Notes: a model not told the origin generated them from the sequence alone. A stretch of DNA of 64,000 nucleotides from Sphingobacterium lumbrici (GCF_006476045.1 NZ_SRZY01000032.1:1-64000); one strand, 5' to 3'. Positions 15,634 to 25,180 are shown, counted from the first letter of the stretch. Numbers and translations are program-made.

Positions 15634-16458
15634 ATGAACACAAGCGGTCCGATAGGTATTTTTGATTCTGGTTATGGTGGTTTGACTGTATTCAAAGAAA
15701 TACATAAACAACTTCCACAATACGACTATATATATTTGGGAGATAACGCTCGTGTGCCGTATGGTACCCGATCATTCGAAACGGTATATGAGTTTACAAA
15801 AGAGTGCGTTTTCAAACTATTCGATCTGGGATGTAATTTAGTGATATTGGCCTGCAATACGGCTTCAGCAAAAGCATTACGCACGATACAACAGAAAGAT
15901 CTCCCTCCGGGAAAGAAGATCTTGGGTGTAATCAGACCTACTGCCGAACGGATCGATCAATATACAAAAACCAACAAAATAGGAATCCTTGCGACACCCG
16001 GCACCGTATTATCGGAATCCTATAAAATCGAAATTCAAAAGTTTTTCCCTGACATCGCGGTGTACCAACACGCCTGTCCTTTCTGGGTTCCTTTGGTAGA
16101 AAACAATGAAATTCAAAGTGAGGGTGCGGCATATTTCGTGGAGAAGGATATTCGCGAAATACTATCACAATCGGCAGGTATTGACACATTAGTGCTCGCG
16201 TGTACACATTACCCATTACTGCTTCCTGTTATCGAGCAATACGTACCGGAAGGAGTCACCGTACTCGCCCAAGGCGAGCTTGTAGCAAACAGCCTTTCCA
16301 ATTATCTCATGCGCCATCCTGAAGTCGAACAAGCGTGTAGCAAGGAAGGGAATTTAACCTTTTACACGACTGATGATGCAGCAGACTTTGCCGAGAAAGC
16401 AAGAATATTCTTTGGTGAGAAGATAGTAGCCACAACGATCAGTACGACTATCTCATAG
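15634..16458 (+). CDS. murI: Glutamate racemase
   Basis: A 274-residue enzyme that makes D-glutamate for peptidoglycan. The start at 15634 (MNTSGPIGIFDSGYGG) matches the family. A longer frame starting upstream overlaps the GH125 gene and has no homology, so it was rejected. The two catalytic cysteines are Cys74 in ILACNTAS and Cys190 in VLACTHYPLL, and Asp11 lies in FDSGYGGLTV. The gene starts right behind the GH125 terminator, which makes its own promoter position unusual. It is convergent with sufE. Confidence 0.95.
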   Translation: MNTSGPIGIFDSGYGGLTVFKEIHKQLPQYDYIYLGDNARVPYGTRSFETVYEFTKECVFKLFDLGCNLVILACNTASAKALRTIQQKDLPPGKKILGVIRPTAERIDQYTKTNKIGILATPGTVLSESYKIEIQKFFPDIAVYQHACPFWVPLVENNEIQSEGAAYFVEKDIREILSQSAGIDTLVLACTHYPLLLPVIEQYVPEGVTVLAQGELVANSLSNYLMRHPEVEQACSKEGNLTFYTTDDAADFAEKARIFFGEKIVATTISTTIS

Positions 16459-16478
16459 CGACACCTATCGTTTGATAA

Positions 16479-16901
16479 CTAGTTCTGCTTCGCCTGCAAG
16501 GCTATGGCATACAATTTCATCTGTTTAACCATTGACAGTAGTCCGTTAGCCCGAGTTGGAGACAAGTGTTCCTTAAGACCGATATTATCTATAAAATACA
16601 GATCGGTATCTACTATTTCCTTTGGCGTATGTCCAGACAACACCTTTACCATCAAGCTTACCAACCCCTTTGTAATCACGGCATCACTATCTGCGGTAAA
16701 ATACAATTTACCGTCTTTCAATTCGGGGTACAGCCATACTTTTGATTGGCAACCCTTAATAATGAATTGGTCTTGCTTATATTCTTCTTTAATTAATGGC
16801 AATTCCTTTCCCAACTGAATAATATATTCGTATTTTTCCATCCAATCCTGATAGAAGGAAAAATCTTCTATTAATTCATCTTGTATTTCGTTGATCGTCA
16901 T
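16479..16901 (-). CDS. sufE: SufE sulfur acceptor for SufS
   Basis: A 140-residue SufE-family protein that takes the persulfide from SufS and passes it to the Fe-S scaffold. The acceptor cysteine is Cys51 in IIKGCQSKVWL, the family's conserved position. Other family blocks present are AVITKGLVSLMVKVLSG and IGLKEHLSPTRANGL. It lies 67 bp downstream of sufS on the same strand, and this pairing supports both assignments. Confidence 0.95.
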   Translation of the reverse strand: MTINEIQDELIEDFSFYQDWMEKYEYIIQLGKELPLIKEEYKQDQFIIKGCQSKVWLYPELKDGKLYFTADSDAVITKGLVSLMVKVLSGHTPKEIVDTDLYFIDNIGLKEHLSPTRANGLLSMVKQMKLYAIALQAKQN

Positions 16902-16968
16902 TCGTAAAAAGTAATAAGTTAAAAGTCAAAAATGATAAGGTAAAAATAAAAAGTGCCGGGCATAACGG

Positions 16969-18192
16969 TTATTTTAACATATTTACCGCACGTTTTACGC
17001 CTTCGACCAAACTATCCACTTCTTCTTTGGTATTATACATTGCCAGGCTTGCTCTCACTGTGCCCGATATCCGGAACTGATCCATTACGGGTTGGGCACA
17101 ATGGTGACCTGTGCGTACAGCGATTCCTAATTTATCCAGGATCACTCCTACATCGTATGGATGAACACCTTCTATTACAAAAGATATGACAGAAGATTTT
17201 TGCGCAGACGTACCGATGAATTTTATACCCTCTACCTCGGCTAACCGTGTTGTTGCATAGTTCAATAATTCGTCCTCATAGGCTTTAATTTGATCTAAGC
17301 CTATTTCTTCGATATAATCAATAGCATTGGCCAGACAGATTCCGGCTTCGATATTCGGTGTACCTGCTTCAAATTTAAGCGGTAGATCATTGTATGTGGT
17401 TTTTTCAAACGTCACTTCCTTAATCATATCACCACCACCTTGGTAAGGAGGCATTGCATTCAGCCATTTTTCTTTTCCATATAATACGCCTACTCCTGTA
17501 GGTCCGTACATCTTATGTCCGGAAAACGCTAAGAAATCCACATCCAATTCCTGTACATCAATTTTTAGGTGCTGCACAGCCTGGGCGGCGTCTAACAGAA
17601 CCGGCACATTACGTTCATGGGCCAACTTAATAATCTCTTTCACCGGATTAATTGTCCCTAATGCATTGGAAACATACGTAATTGATACGATTTTTGTCCT
17701 ATCGGATAACAATTCCTTATAAACTTCAATATCCAGTACACCATGTTCGTCCATCGGGATCACTTTTAACTTCGCTCCCTTTTCGTCACAGAGCATTTGC
17801 CACGGAACAATATTGGAATGATGTTCCATCGCTGAAATGATAACTTCATCACCGGCATGTACAAACGCCTTTCCATAACAATTAGCGACTAGATTAATCG
17901 AATGGGTCGTCCCGTTGGTTATAATTACTTCATATTCATGCGCTGCATGAATAAACGACTGTACTTTACGACGGGCCACTTCAAACGCATCTGTTGAAAT
18001 CTGGCTTAAATAATGGACTCCACGATGAATATTACTATTCATATCTGTATAATAAGATACAATAGCATCAATTACCTTAGACGGTTTCTGTGTAGTTGCG
18101 CCATTATCGAGGTATATTAAGGGCTTACCATTTACCTGTCTTTTCAGAATAGGGAAATCTGCTCTTATTTTATTAATATCGAAATTTTTCAA
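16969..18192 (-). CDS. sufS: SufS-type cysteine desulfurase
   Basis: A 407-residue group II cysteine desulfurase. It begins FDINKIRADFPIL, the SufS-type start. Lys227 in FSGHKMYGPTG binds PLP, His124 in EHHSNIVPW stacks on it, and the persulfide cysteine is Cys365 in RTGHHCAQPVM, in the short rigid loop of group II enzymes that need SufE. It is in tandem with sufE. sufBCD are not in the window. A TAnnTTTG promoter element lies about 30 bp upstream. Confidence 0.95.
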   Translation of the reverse strand: MKNFDINKIRADFPILKRQVNGKPLIYLDNGATTQKPSKVIDAIVSYYTDMNSNIHRGVHYLSQISTDAFEVARRKVQSFIHAAHEYEVIITNGTTHSINLVANCYGKAFVHAGDEVIISAMEHHSNIVPWQMLCDEKGAKLKVIPMDEHGVLDIEVYKELLSDRTKIVSITYVSNALGTINPVKEIIKLAHERNVPVLLDAAQAVQHLKIDVQELDVDFLAFSGHKMYGPTGVGVLYGKEKWLNAMPPYQGGGDMIKEVTFEKTTYNDLPLKFEAGTPNIEAGICLANAIDYIEEIGLDQIKAYEDELLNYATTRLAEVEGIKFIGTSAQKSSVISFVIEGVHPYDVGVILDKLGIAVRTGHHCAQPVMDQFRISGTVRASLAMYNTKEEVDSLVEGVKRAVNMLK

Positions 18193-18220
18193 AGTATAAT
18201 GTCCTCTTTTTAATAGATTA

Positions 18221-18228
18221 CAAAGTTA
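18221..18228 (-). promoter_or_regulatory. Candidate -7 element of the sufS-sufE promoter
   Basis: Read on the minus strand, TAACTTTG matches the Bacteroidota TAnnTTTG consensus 29 bp before the sufS ATG. A TTG lies about 22 bp further upstream as a possible -33 element. Confidence 0.5.
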
Positions 18229-18446
18229 AGGTTTATCTCATCAAAAAAAGTCAATTGGATGTATCTTTTATCGGAAGAAGGAATACGATCAATATAGAAT
18301 AGCTTAGAATTCGGAGGTAATAATTCTCTGCTATTAGTGGTATTGGAATGTTGATATATGGCTTTATTTTCGGGAGAATGAACATTTCTATGTCATTTCC
18401 GATTTTTTATTGGCAAATATACCGTATTAATTAAATCGAATTTGAT

Positions 18447-18454
18447 TACCTTTG
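18447..18454 (+). promoter_or_regulatory. Candidate -7 element of the acyl-ACP desaturase promoter
   Basis: TACCTTTG matches the TAnnTTTG consensus and ends 7 bp before the ATG at 18462, predicting an almost leaderless mRNA. No good -33 TTTG is visible. Confidence 0.4.
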
Positions 18455-18461
18455 TACTAAT

Positions 18462-19457
18462 ATGCAAGAATTACCATTAAATCTTCCAGAAGGGTCAAGA
18501 AAAGAAGTTATGGCTTATTTAGAACCGTTCATGCTGAATGAAATGAGCGAGTACCTTAAGCCGGTTGAACAGATGTGGCAACCTGCTGATTTCTTGCCCG
18601 ATTCGTCGAGAGACACATTCTTCCAAGAAGTAAAAGAGTTACAGGAAAGTGCGAAAGAACTTCCGTATGACCTGGTGGCCGTGCTTATCGGTGACACAGT
18701 CACAGAAGAAGCTTTACCTACTTATGAATCATGGTTAACTATGGTAGAGGATGTCGACAAAAATGAACAGGGTGGATGGATGAAATGGGTTCGTGCCTGG
18801 ACCGCAGAAGAAAACAGACACGGCGATCTTCTAAATAAATACTTGTATTTGTCTGGCCGCGTAGACATGCGACAGTTCGAAATCAGCACACAATACTTAA
18901 TTAAAGATGGGTTTGATATCGGTACGGGAGCAGATCCTTACCGAAACTTTGTTTATACTTCTTTTCAGGAACTAGCCACTAACGTATCCCATCGTCGGGT
19001 AGCAGCCATTTCTAAAAAGAACGGGGATAAGTTATTGGCAAAAATGTGTGGTGTCATTGCAGCCGATGAGGCGCGCCATGCAAAGGCATACATGTCTTTT
19101 ATCTCGCATGCTTTTGTAGTAGATCCAAGTGAAGTAATGTTAGCCTTTGAAGATATGATGCGCAAGAAAATTGTCATGCCGGCACATTTTTTAAAGGAAG
19201 CAGGCGAACCGCAAGGTGAGGCATTTGCACACTTCTCCGATGCTGCTCAACGACTGAATGTGTACACTGCTCTGGATTATGTAGACATTTTAAAAGAGCT
19301 TATTGCTGATTGGAAGATCGATCAAATTTCAGGTCTGAATGCGCAAGGTGAAAAAGCCAGAGATTACCTGATGCGTTTACCCGATAGACTTATTCGACTT
19401 GCAGATAGAATAAAAGTACCCGAAAAAGAATATAAATTCAAATGGATTTATGGATAA
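18462..19457 (+). CDS. Acyl-ACP desaturase (stearoyl-ACP 9-desaturase family)
   Basis: A 331-residue soluble di-iron desaturase that introduces a cis double bond into acyl-ACP and so tunes membrane fluidity. The two iron-binding EExxH-type motifs are visible: EENRHGD (about 117-123) and DEARHAK (about 204-210), with a further Glu in SFQELATN. It has the plant-type FAB2 fold rather than the membrane DesA type, as there are no transmembrane segments. The gene is transcribed alone and closed by a long hairpin. Confidence 0.9.
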   Translation: MQELPLNLPEGSRKEVMAYLEPFMLNEMSEYLKPVEQMWQPADFLPDSSRDTFFQEVKELQESAKELPYDLVAVLIGDTVTEEALPTYESWLTMVEDVDKNEQGGWMKWVRAWTAEENRHGDLLNKYLYLSGRVDMRQFEISTQYLIKDGFDIGTGADPYRNFVYTSFQELATNVSHRRVAAISKKNGDKLLAKMCGVIAADEARHAKAYMSFISHAFVVDPSEVMLAFEDMMRKKIVMPAHFLKEAGEPQGEAFAHFSDAAQRLNVYTALDYVDILKELIADWKIDQISGLNAQGEKARDYLMRLPDRLIRLADRIKVPEKEYKFKWIYG

Positions 19458-19463
19458 ATAAAA

Positions 19464-19505
19464 ACATTTCAACAATTTAATTTACAAATTAAATTGTTGA
19501 AATGT
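19464..19505. terminator. Long hairpin terminator after the desaturase gene
   Basis: Perfect 19-bp inverted repeat (arms 19464-19482 and 19487-19505, starting ACATTTCAACAATTT) with a 4-base loop, 6 bp after the stop codon. Confidence 0.8.
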
Positions 19506-19835
19506 CAAAATTGCACCCGTTCACGACGACCCCGGGGAACAGGTCTCCTCTTTACTTACCGAAGAACTGATAAAAAAATAACGTAGAGGCTACATCCAAT
19601 AAACTTCAATGAACCTTTTGGCTTGTCGATCGTAGAGGCTATGGCCTGTTACAATAAATGTGTATTTTATACACTAAGCAAAATAGCTTAAAATGGAATA
19701 ATCTTTGTTTTTGAGCTATAAATACAACTTTAACACCATATTTAATACAATATTATTGAAAAATAATTACCGAAATGAAGTAATTTTTTAAGATATTTGA
19801 CCGTTAATTTTTTATTAAAACTAAACAAACAATAT
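19506..19835. other. Intergenic region before the NADH dehydrogenase gene
   Basis: No supported gene. A plus-strand frame at 19504-19581 reads as 25 codons ending in LLTEELIKK and could be the tail of a lost gene, but it overlaps the hairpin and has no visible start. The words GTAGAGGCTA occur twice (near 19583 and 19632) at a 49-bp spacing. The right part is AT-rich and should hold the ndh promoter. Confidence 0.35.
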
Positions 19836-21158
19836 ATGTTGTTGACCCGTTCTGAGCGTTCTTTCCCTCGCGTAATTGTTATTGGTGGCGGCTTTGGTGG
19901 TGTAGAGGTAGCTCGCAAACTAAAGGATAAAGATCTGGAAGTATTATTAATAGATAGAAACAACTTTCATACGTTTCAACCGTTAATGTATCAAGTTGCT
20001 ACCGGTACATTAGCCTCAGATGCGATCTCGTTTCCGATTCGGAAGATGTTTAAGTCACAACATAATTTTAGATTCCGATTAGCGGAAGTTAATCATATTG
20101 ACCACAAACAGCAAGTGGTACACACTTCGGTCGGTAACTACGATTACGATTACCTGGTGATAGCTACGGGCGCTACAACAAACTTTTTCGGTAATAAAGA
20201 AGTAGAAACATATTCTTTGCCTATGAAAAGTATCAAAGAGGCTTTAAATATCAGAAGTTATGTTTTACAAAATCTGGAAGAAGCTGTATTGCGCAAAAAT
20301 ATGTCGGAAAGAGAGCGATACCTCAACTTTGTGGTCGTAGGTGGTGGGCCTACCGGAGTAGAGCTATCGGGAGCTATTGCCGAAATCCAGCTTCACATGT
20401 TGAAAAAAGATTACCCTGAACTCTCTGAACACGAAATGAAAGTATTTCTGATTGAGGGAACGGGAAAAATACTAGGAGCACTATCCGAAAAGTCATCACG
20501 TGACGCAGAACGATATTTAAATGAGCTGGGTGTAAAGGTGATGTTGAATACACAGGTTACAGGCTACGACGGTAATACAATTACGTTTAGCAACGGAGAA
20601 AACATCCCTACCAAAACGGTGATCTGGGGAGCTGGTGTGAAAGGACAATATCCGGAAGGGCTGAATCCGGAAATTATAGAACGTGGCAACCGGATCCGCA
20701 CGAACGGAAAATGTCAGGTAGAAGGTCTGGAGAATGTATATGCTATCGGAGATGTCTCTGCAATGTTGACTCCTGAAAATCCCAGAGGTCTTCCCGGAGT
20801 AGCTCCCGTGGCACAGCAACAGGGAAAATACGTCGCCGAACACATTGTAAATTTATTATCCGGAATCGAACCTAATGCAGATTTCACTTATTTTGATAAA
20901 GGATCAATGGCTACTGTAGGGCGTAATAGAGCGGTAGTCGATATGGGTAAAATCCACATGAAGGGATTTATAGCCTGGATGACCTGGATGTTTATCCATT
21001 TGGTTTCTATATTCGGATTCCGTAACAAAGTGGTCACTTTTGTAAACTGGTCGATTAAATTCTTAACGAAAAATTCGGGCATTCGTTTAATTGTCAACAA
21101 ATACCACAGACCCGATCCGATTACGATGCAAAAAGAAACGGTAGAACAAGGCTCTTAA
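19836..21158 (+). CDS. ndh: Type II NADH:quinone oxidoreductase
   Basis: A 440-residue flavoprotein that passes electrons from NADH to quinone without pumping protons. It has two Rossmann dinucleotide-binding motifs: GGGFGGVEVAR (FAD, about 13-23) and VVGGGPTGVELSG (NADH, about 167-179), plus the FAD-contact block YAIGDVSAM. The C-terminus has a hydrophobic/amphipathic segment (IAWMTWMFIHLVSIFGF) that anchors the protein to the membrane. The ATG at 19836 (MLLTRSERSFPR) was preferred over an in-frame TTG at 19797, which would add a non-conserved hydrophobic stretch. Transcribed alone. Confidence 0.9.
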   Translation: MLLTRSERSFPRVIVIGGGFGGVEVARKLKDKDLEVLLIDRNNFHTFQPLMYQVATGTLASDAISFPIRKMFKSQHNFRFRLAEVNHIDHKQQVVHTSVGNYDYDYLVIATGATTNFFGNKEVETYSLPMKSIKEALNIRSYVLQNLEEAVLRKNMSERERYLNFVVVGGGPTGVELSGAIAEIQLHMLKKDYPELSEHEMKVFLIEGTGKILGALSEKSSRDAERYLNELGVKVMLNTQVTGYDGNTITFSNGENIPTKTVIWGAGVKGQYPEGLNPEIIERGNRIRTNGKCQVEGLENVYAIGDVSAMLTPENPRGLPGVAPVAQQQGKYVAEHIVNLLSGIEPNADFTYFDKGSMATVGRNRAVVDMGKIHMKGFIAWMTWMFIHLVSIFGFRNKVVTFVNWSIKFLTKNSGIRLIVNKYHRPDPITMQKETVEQGS

Positions 21159-21351
21159 TATCATAAATCCGTCAACATCACATCTCTAAAAAAACGAATT
21201 GGGTATCCTTTACGCTATGTGCTCGCTAACCGATACCCTTATTTATATTTATTTTCAATGGTATGAATAAACTCATGATATTCGGTTCGTGAATGCAAAG
21301 CATTTTATCTAAGTTTGAATACACAAAATTTTAGATTTTACTTAAAAAAAA

Positions 21352-23034
21352 ATGGATAACAAGTCTATAGCTAAAGTATTCAAACTTTGCGCTCAATTGA
21401 TGGAATTATACAATGAAAACCCTTTTCGCACCAAAGCTATGGGGAGCGCTGCATTTAAAATCGACAAATTACCATTTTCGGCTACAGATGCTTCATTGGA
21501 TCAGTTGAGTAATCAGCAAGGGATCGGAAAAAGTACAGCCGAAAAAATCAAGCAGGTTGTAACCTCGGGCACATTCCCTGACCTAGAGAATCTGCTGGAA
21601 AAGACTCCTGAGGGTATTTTGGAAATGCTTAAGATCAAAGGATTGGGACCTAAAAAAGTACAGATTGTCTGGAAAGATCTAGCGATCGAATCTGTTGGTG
21701 AATTATATTACGCTTGCAATGAGAATCGCTTAATCGAAGCCAAAGGCTTTGGATTGAAAACCCAGGAAGATATTAAGAGAGCGATCGAATTCACTATTGC
21801 TAACGAGGGATGGATACTCTATGCCAAAGCATTGCCTTCCGCTAATCAGGTTTATACACATTTAAAAAATCAACTTCCTGCTCATCGCGTTTCGTTTACC
21901 GGAGAATTTAGACGCAAATGCGAAGTGCTTACCCATATTGAACTTTTATCAGATGCTTCTGCAGACCAAATCTATAAGGCGGTTGAAAAATTGAATCACG
22001 AAATCATTTTAAATGAGGATACACATAGTATTTCATTCAAAGACGAGAACAACTTCTCCTTCGTGATTTATTTTACTTCTGAGGTTGAATTTGCTCAGGA
22101 ATTAATGATAACTACCGGTTCTGAAAAGCATCTTGAATTGATCCGACAAATACAGCCTGTAATACCGGTATTAGGCTCGGAAGAAGAAATATACCAACAG
22201 TTAGGTCTACGCTACATAGAACCTGAACTCAGGGAAGGGCTTGACGAGGTTGAATTGACTAAAGCGAATCTATTGCCCACATTGATTACATTTGAAGATC
22301 TCAAAGGGACTTTACACAATCACTCTACATATAGCGATGGTGTACATACCCTTGCAGAGATGGCCCGATACTCGAAAGATGAACTCGGTCTAGCTTATTT
22401 GGGAATCTGTGACCACTCTAAAACGGCAGTTTACGCCAATGGATTATCTATTGAACGACTGGAAGAACAGTGGATAGAAATAGATCATTTGAACGAAACC
22501 TTAGCGCCGTTCAAAATATTCAAAGGTATTGAATCAGATATTCTTTCTGATGGTGCTCTGGACTATCCGGATACTGTGTTGGCAAAATTCGATTTTGTAG
22601 TAGCATCTGTACATAGCAATCTAAAAATGGAGGAATCTAAGGCCACAGCTCGATTAATAAAAGCAATTGAAAATCCATACACAACAATATTAGGACACCC
22701 TACCGGAAGACTGCTGTTATCCAGAGCGGGCTATCCGATTGATTACAAAAAGGTAATAGACGCTTGTGCAGCTAATCATGTCGTCATTGAAATCAATGCG
22801 AATCCGTTACGTCTGGATCTGGATTGGCGTTGGCACAGATACGCGCTGGACAAAGGCGTATTGTTATCTATTAATCCGGATGCGCACCGTACAGAAGGTT
22901 TGCTGGACATGCACTATGGTGTATTTGCAGCAAGAAAAGGAGGATTATCAAAAGAAAAATGCTTAAATGCGTATAGCTTAAACGATATTTCAGCACATTT
23001 CTCAGCTAAAAAATCAAAAATCAACAACACTTAG
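21352..23034 (+). CDS. polX: PolX-like protein: HhH plus degenerate X-family polymerase core plus PHP domain
   Basis: 560 residues: a helix-hairpin-helix/8-kDa-like part (about 1-140), a polymerase X palm (about 150-300) and a PHP phosphoesterase domain (about 317-555). The PHP metal ligands are intact: His322/His324 in LHNHSTYSD, His355 in CDHSK, Glu394 in GIESD, His421 in ASVHSN, His449 in LGHPTG, and Asp510/His512 in NPDAH. The palm is not. The usual GS-RR motif reads GEFRR (184-188), and where active enzymes have an Asp-x-Asp metal pair this protein has T-H-I-E (194-197). It is therefore probably a 3'-5' exonuclease or AP-site phosphoesterase with little or no polymerase activity. It ends at a 26-bp terminator shared with fabV. 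Confidence 0.85.
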   Translation: MDNKSIAKVFKLCAQLMELYNENPFRTKAMGSAAFKIDKLPFSATDASLDQLSNQQGIGKSTAEKIKQVVTSGTFPDLENLLEKTPEGILEMLKIKGLGPKKVQIVWKDLAIESVGELYYACNENRLIEAKGFGLKTQEDIKRAIEFTIANEGWILYAKALPSANQVYTHLKNQLPAHRVSFTGEFRRKCEVLTHIELLSDASADQIYKAVEKLNHEIILNEDTHSISFKDENNFSFVIYFTSEVEFAQELMITTGSEKHLELIRQIQPVIPVLGSEEEIYQQLGLRYIEPELREGLDEVELTKANLLPTLITFEDLKGTLHNHSTYSDGVHTLAEMARYSKDELGLAYLGICDHSKTAVYANGLSIERLEEQWIEIDHLNETLAPFKIFKGIESDILSDGALDYPDTVLAKFDFVVASVHSNLKMEESKATARLIKAIENPYTTILGHPTGRLLLSRAGYPIDYKKVIDACAANHVVIEINANPLRLDLDWRWHRYALDKGVLLSINPDAHRTEGLLDMHYGVFAARKGGLSKEKCLNAYSLNDISAHFSAKKSKINNT

Positions 23035-23077
23035 TACCGTACGTTTGTTTAGGCAGATATACATTTCATTGAAGAAA

Positions 23078-23135
23078 GTATTTTCAAAATATAAGTCAGC
23101 AAATTTAGGTTTGCTGACTTATATTTTGAAAATAC
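23078..23135. terminator. Bidirectional terminator between polX and fabV
   Basis: Perfect 26-bp stem (arms 23078-23103 and 23110-23135, starting GTATTTTCAAAATAT) with a 6-base loop between convergent stops. It is one of the longest perfect hairpins in the window. Confidence 0.85.
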
Positions 23136-23147
23136 AACATCACAGAA

Positions 23148-24347
23148 TTAATCGATGATGCTAGGTACATTTACAACCTCATTTGTATCTGCTTCGTAAT
23201 CGATCGCATCGAGATTAAAACCAAACAGGTTAAAGAAGTCCTTCCGATACCCTTTGATATCAGAAATCTCTTCTAAGTTTTCCGTAGTGGCTTGTTCCCA
23301 CAATTTAGCAACCTCCTCTTGTACATCCGGACGCATTTCTAAATCATCTACACGAATACGACCTTTTTCATCCAACTGCATATCACCACCATTGTACAGG
23401 CGCTCTGCAAATAAGCGCTGCATTTGTTCTATAGTACCCTCATGGATACCTTTCTCTTTCATTACCTTATAAAGCAATGAAATATATAACGGCACCACCG
23501 GAATGGCCGAACTGGACTGTGTTACCAATGCTTTATTCACCGACACGTAAGAAACACCTCCCAGGTCTTTTAACAGTTCGTTCAATGCAGGAACCGTTCC
23601 TTCTAAATCATCTTTGGCTCGGCCTATTGTACCATTTCGATAAATCGGATATGTTAACTCAGGGCCTATATAGGAATATGCTACCGTCTTAACCCCTTCT
23701 GCCAATACCCCGGCAGCTTTTAAATCCTCAATCCAGAATTTCCAATCTTCGCCTCCCATTACGGCAACAGTATTTGTAATATCCTCCTCATTTTCTACGG
23801 GTTGAATGGATATATCAGAAACCACACCGGTATGGAAATCAACTGTTTTATTAGTAAAAGGCTGTCCAATAGGCTTTAAGACCGAAGCGTGTGCTATACC
23901 TGTTTTGGGATGAGTACGACGTGGAGATGCCAAGGAATACACGACTAAATCTACTTCCCCTAAATCTTTTTTTATCAAATCGATCGTTTGCTGTTTAATA
24001 TCGTCGGAAAAGGCATCGCCATTAATACTTTTAGCATATAAACCTGCTGCTTGTGCTTCTTTTTCAAAAGCAGCGGAATTGTACCAACCTGCAGTTCCCG
24101 GCTTACCTGCAGCAGCGGGTTTTTCGAAAAATACGCCAATGGTAGCGGCGTCCGAACCAAAAGCAGCACTAATACGAGACGCTAATCCAAATCCGGTAGA
24201 GGCACCTATGACCAATACTTTTTTTGGACCACCCGTAATCTTACCTTTTGACTTTACGTATTCAACTTGATCCTTAACATGTTGCGCCGTTCCTTCGGGG
24301 TGTGACGTCAAACAAATAAATCCTCTTACACGTGGTTGTATAATCAT
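23148..24347 (-). CDS. fabV: Trans-2-enoyl-ACP reductase, FabV type
   Basis: A 399-residue NADH-dependent enoyl reductase catalysing the last step of fatty acid elongation; FabV enzymes are typically triclosan-resistant. It opens MIIQPRVRGFICLTSHPEG, the family start. The cofactor motif GASTGFGLASR (about 48-58) is followed by an acidic EKP loop, and the FabV Y-x8-K active site is seen in PIYRNGTIGRAK (about 233-244). Length matches the monomeric FabV/Ter family. Transcribed alone. Confidence 0.95.
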   Translation of the reverse strand: MIIQPRVRGFICLTSHPEGTAQHVKDQVEYVKSKGKITGGPKKVLVIGASTGFGLASRISAAFGSDAATIGVFFEKPAAAGKPGTAGWYNSAAFEKEAQAAGLYAKSINGDAFSDDIKQQTIDLIKKDLGEVDLVVYSLASPRRTHPKTGIAHASVLKPIGQPFTNKTVDFHTGVVSDISIQPVENEEDITNTVAVMGGEDWKFWIEDLKAAGVLAEGVKTVAYSYIGPELTYPIYRNGTIGRAKDDLEGTVPALNELLKDLGGVSYVSVNKALVTQSSSAIPVVPLYISLLYKVMKEKGIHEGTIEQMQRLFAERLYNGGDMQLDEKGRIRVDDLEMRPDVQEEVAKLWEQATTENLEEISDIKGYRKDFFNLFGFNLDAIDYEADTNEVVNVPSIID

Positions 24348-24709
24348 ATTCTTATATTAACAAGTTTCAAATTCTAATTTAAGGTACAAATTAAGCAATT
24401 TTTAAGGAATATACCGCAATAGCCATAGTTAATAGTTGTTCTCAAAAAAATTAACCACGGATAAAATTAAACTTTTCTACATAAAAACAGGGATATCGAT
24501 TTTAATTTCAATATCCCTTAATTATATCTTACCCCTTGTGCATGATGAAATCGTAAAACGCTTTAATGTTCATGCTGAGCGAAGTCGAACCGACCTCAGG
24601 GAGCTCATCGAAGATAACCATCTGAACCGGATTGTTAGATCCCTGACTGCCGTCAGGATGACGGCTTTGAAGTAATCATGTACAGCGGGGGTTCTATCTC
24701 GTCTTTTAC
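24348..24709. repeat. Intergenic region with dispersed-repeat sequence
   Basis: No supported gene. It holds the dps terminator (24489-24518) and, at 24569-24668, a stretch beginning CATGCTGAGCGAAGTCGAA and ending in a small hairpin CCTGA/TCAGG (24642-24657) followed by GATGACGG. Sequences of this CTGAGCGAAGTCGAA type are common intergenic repeats in Bacteroidota genomes (recalled, not searched). Confidence 0.55.
24489..24518 (-). terminator. Terminator after dps
   Basis: On the minus strand, AGGGATAT / ATATCCCT with a 14-base loop, followed by TGTTTTTAT. It lies about 190 bp past the dps stop, beyond the repeat block, so the dps transcript would include the repeat. Confidence 0.5.
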
Positions 24710-25180
24710 TTACTTAATGTGTGCCCTTAACATCCAAGCTGTCTTCTCATGTTTTCCCAGAATGCCAACTAGAAAATCTTCGGTTCCGGCATCACCTGCC
24801 TTTTCGACAGTATCGATATCTTCGCGAATGGAAATAATCAGGCTTTCAATATCATTTAACAGTTCCTTGATATAGCCCTGACTATCATTTTTACCGTATT
24901 TCATTTCGGTCAACTGTGTAAGTTCCAAGAATTGCTTCATGGTACCAATAGCAAAGTGACCAATAGAGCGGACACGTTCGGCAATCTCATCTATCAACTC
25001 TGCTAATTCTCCATAGATGGTTTCAAAAAACAGATGTTGTGCATGAAAATCCGACCCCTCCACATTCCAATGTGCATTTCTCACCTTAGTATACAGTACA
25101 TTTTCGTCTGCCAGCAGTTTATTCAAAATCTGTGCTACCACAGCCCTGTCTTTTTCTTTAATTCCAATATTTGCTTTCAT
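24710..25180 (-). CDS. dps: Dps-family ferritin-like DNA-protection protein
   Basis: A 156-residue Dps/MrgA protein forming a 12-subunit cage that oxidises and stores iron and protects DNA in stationary phase or oxidative stress. The intersubunit ferroxidase residues are visible in NAHWNVEGSDFHAQHLFFETIYGEL (about 39-63: His, His, Asp, Glu). The C-terminal helix LVGILGKHEKTAWMLRAHI is typical of the family. There is no long basic N-terminal tail, so direct DNA binding may be weak. Transcribed alone, divergent from the RluA-like gene. Confidence 0.9.
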   Translation of the reverse strand: MKANIGIKEKDRAVVAQILNKLLADENVLYTKVRNAHWNVEGSDFHAQHLFFETIYGELAELIDEIAERVRSIGHFAIGTMKQFLELTQLTEMKYGKNDSQGYIKELLNDIESLIISIREDIDTVEKAGDAGTEDFLVGILGKHEKTAWMLRAHIK

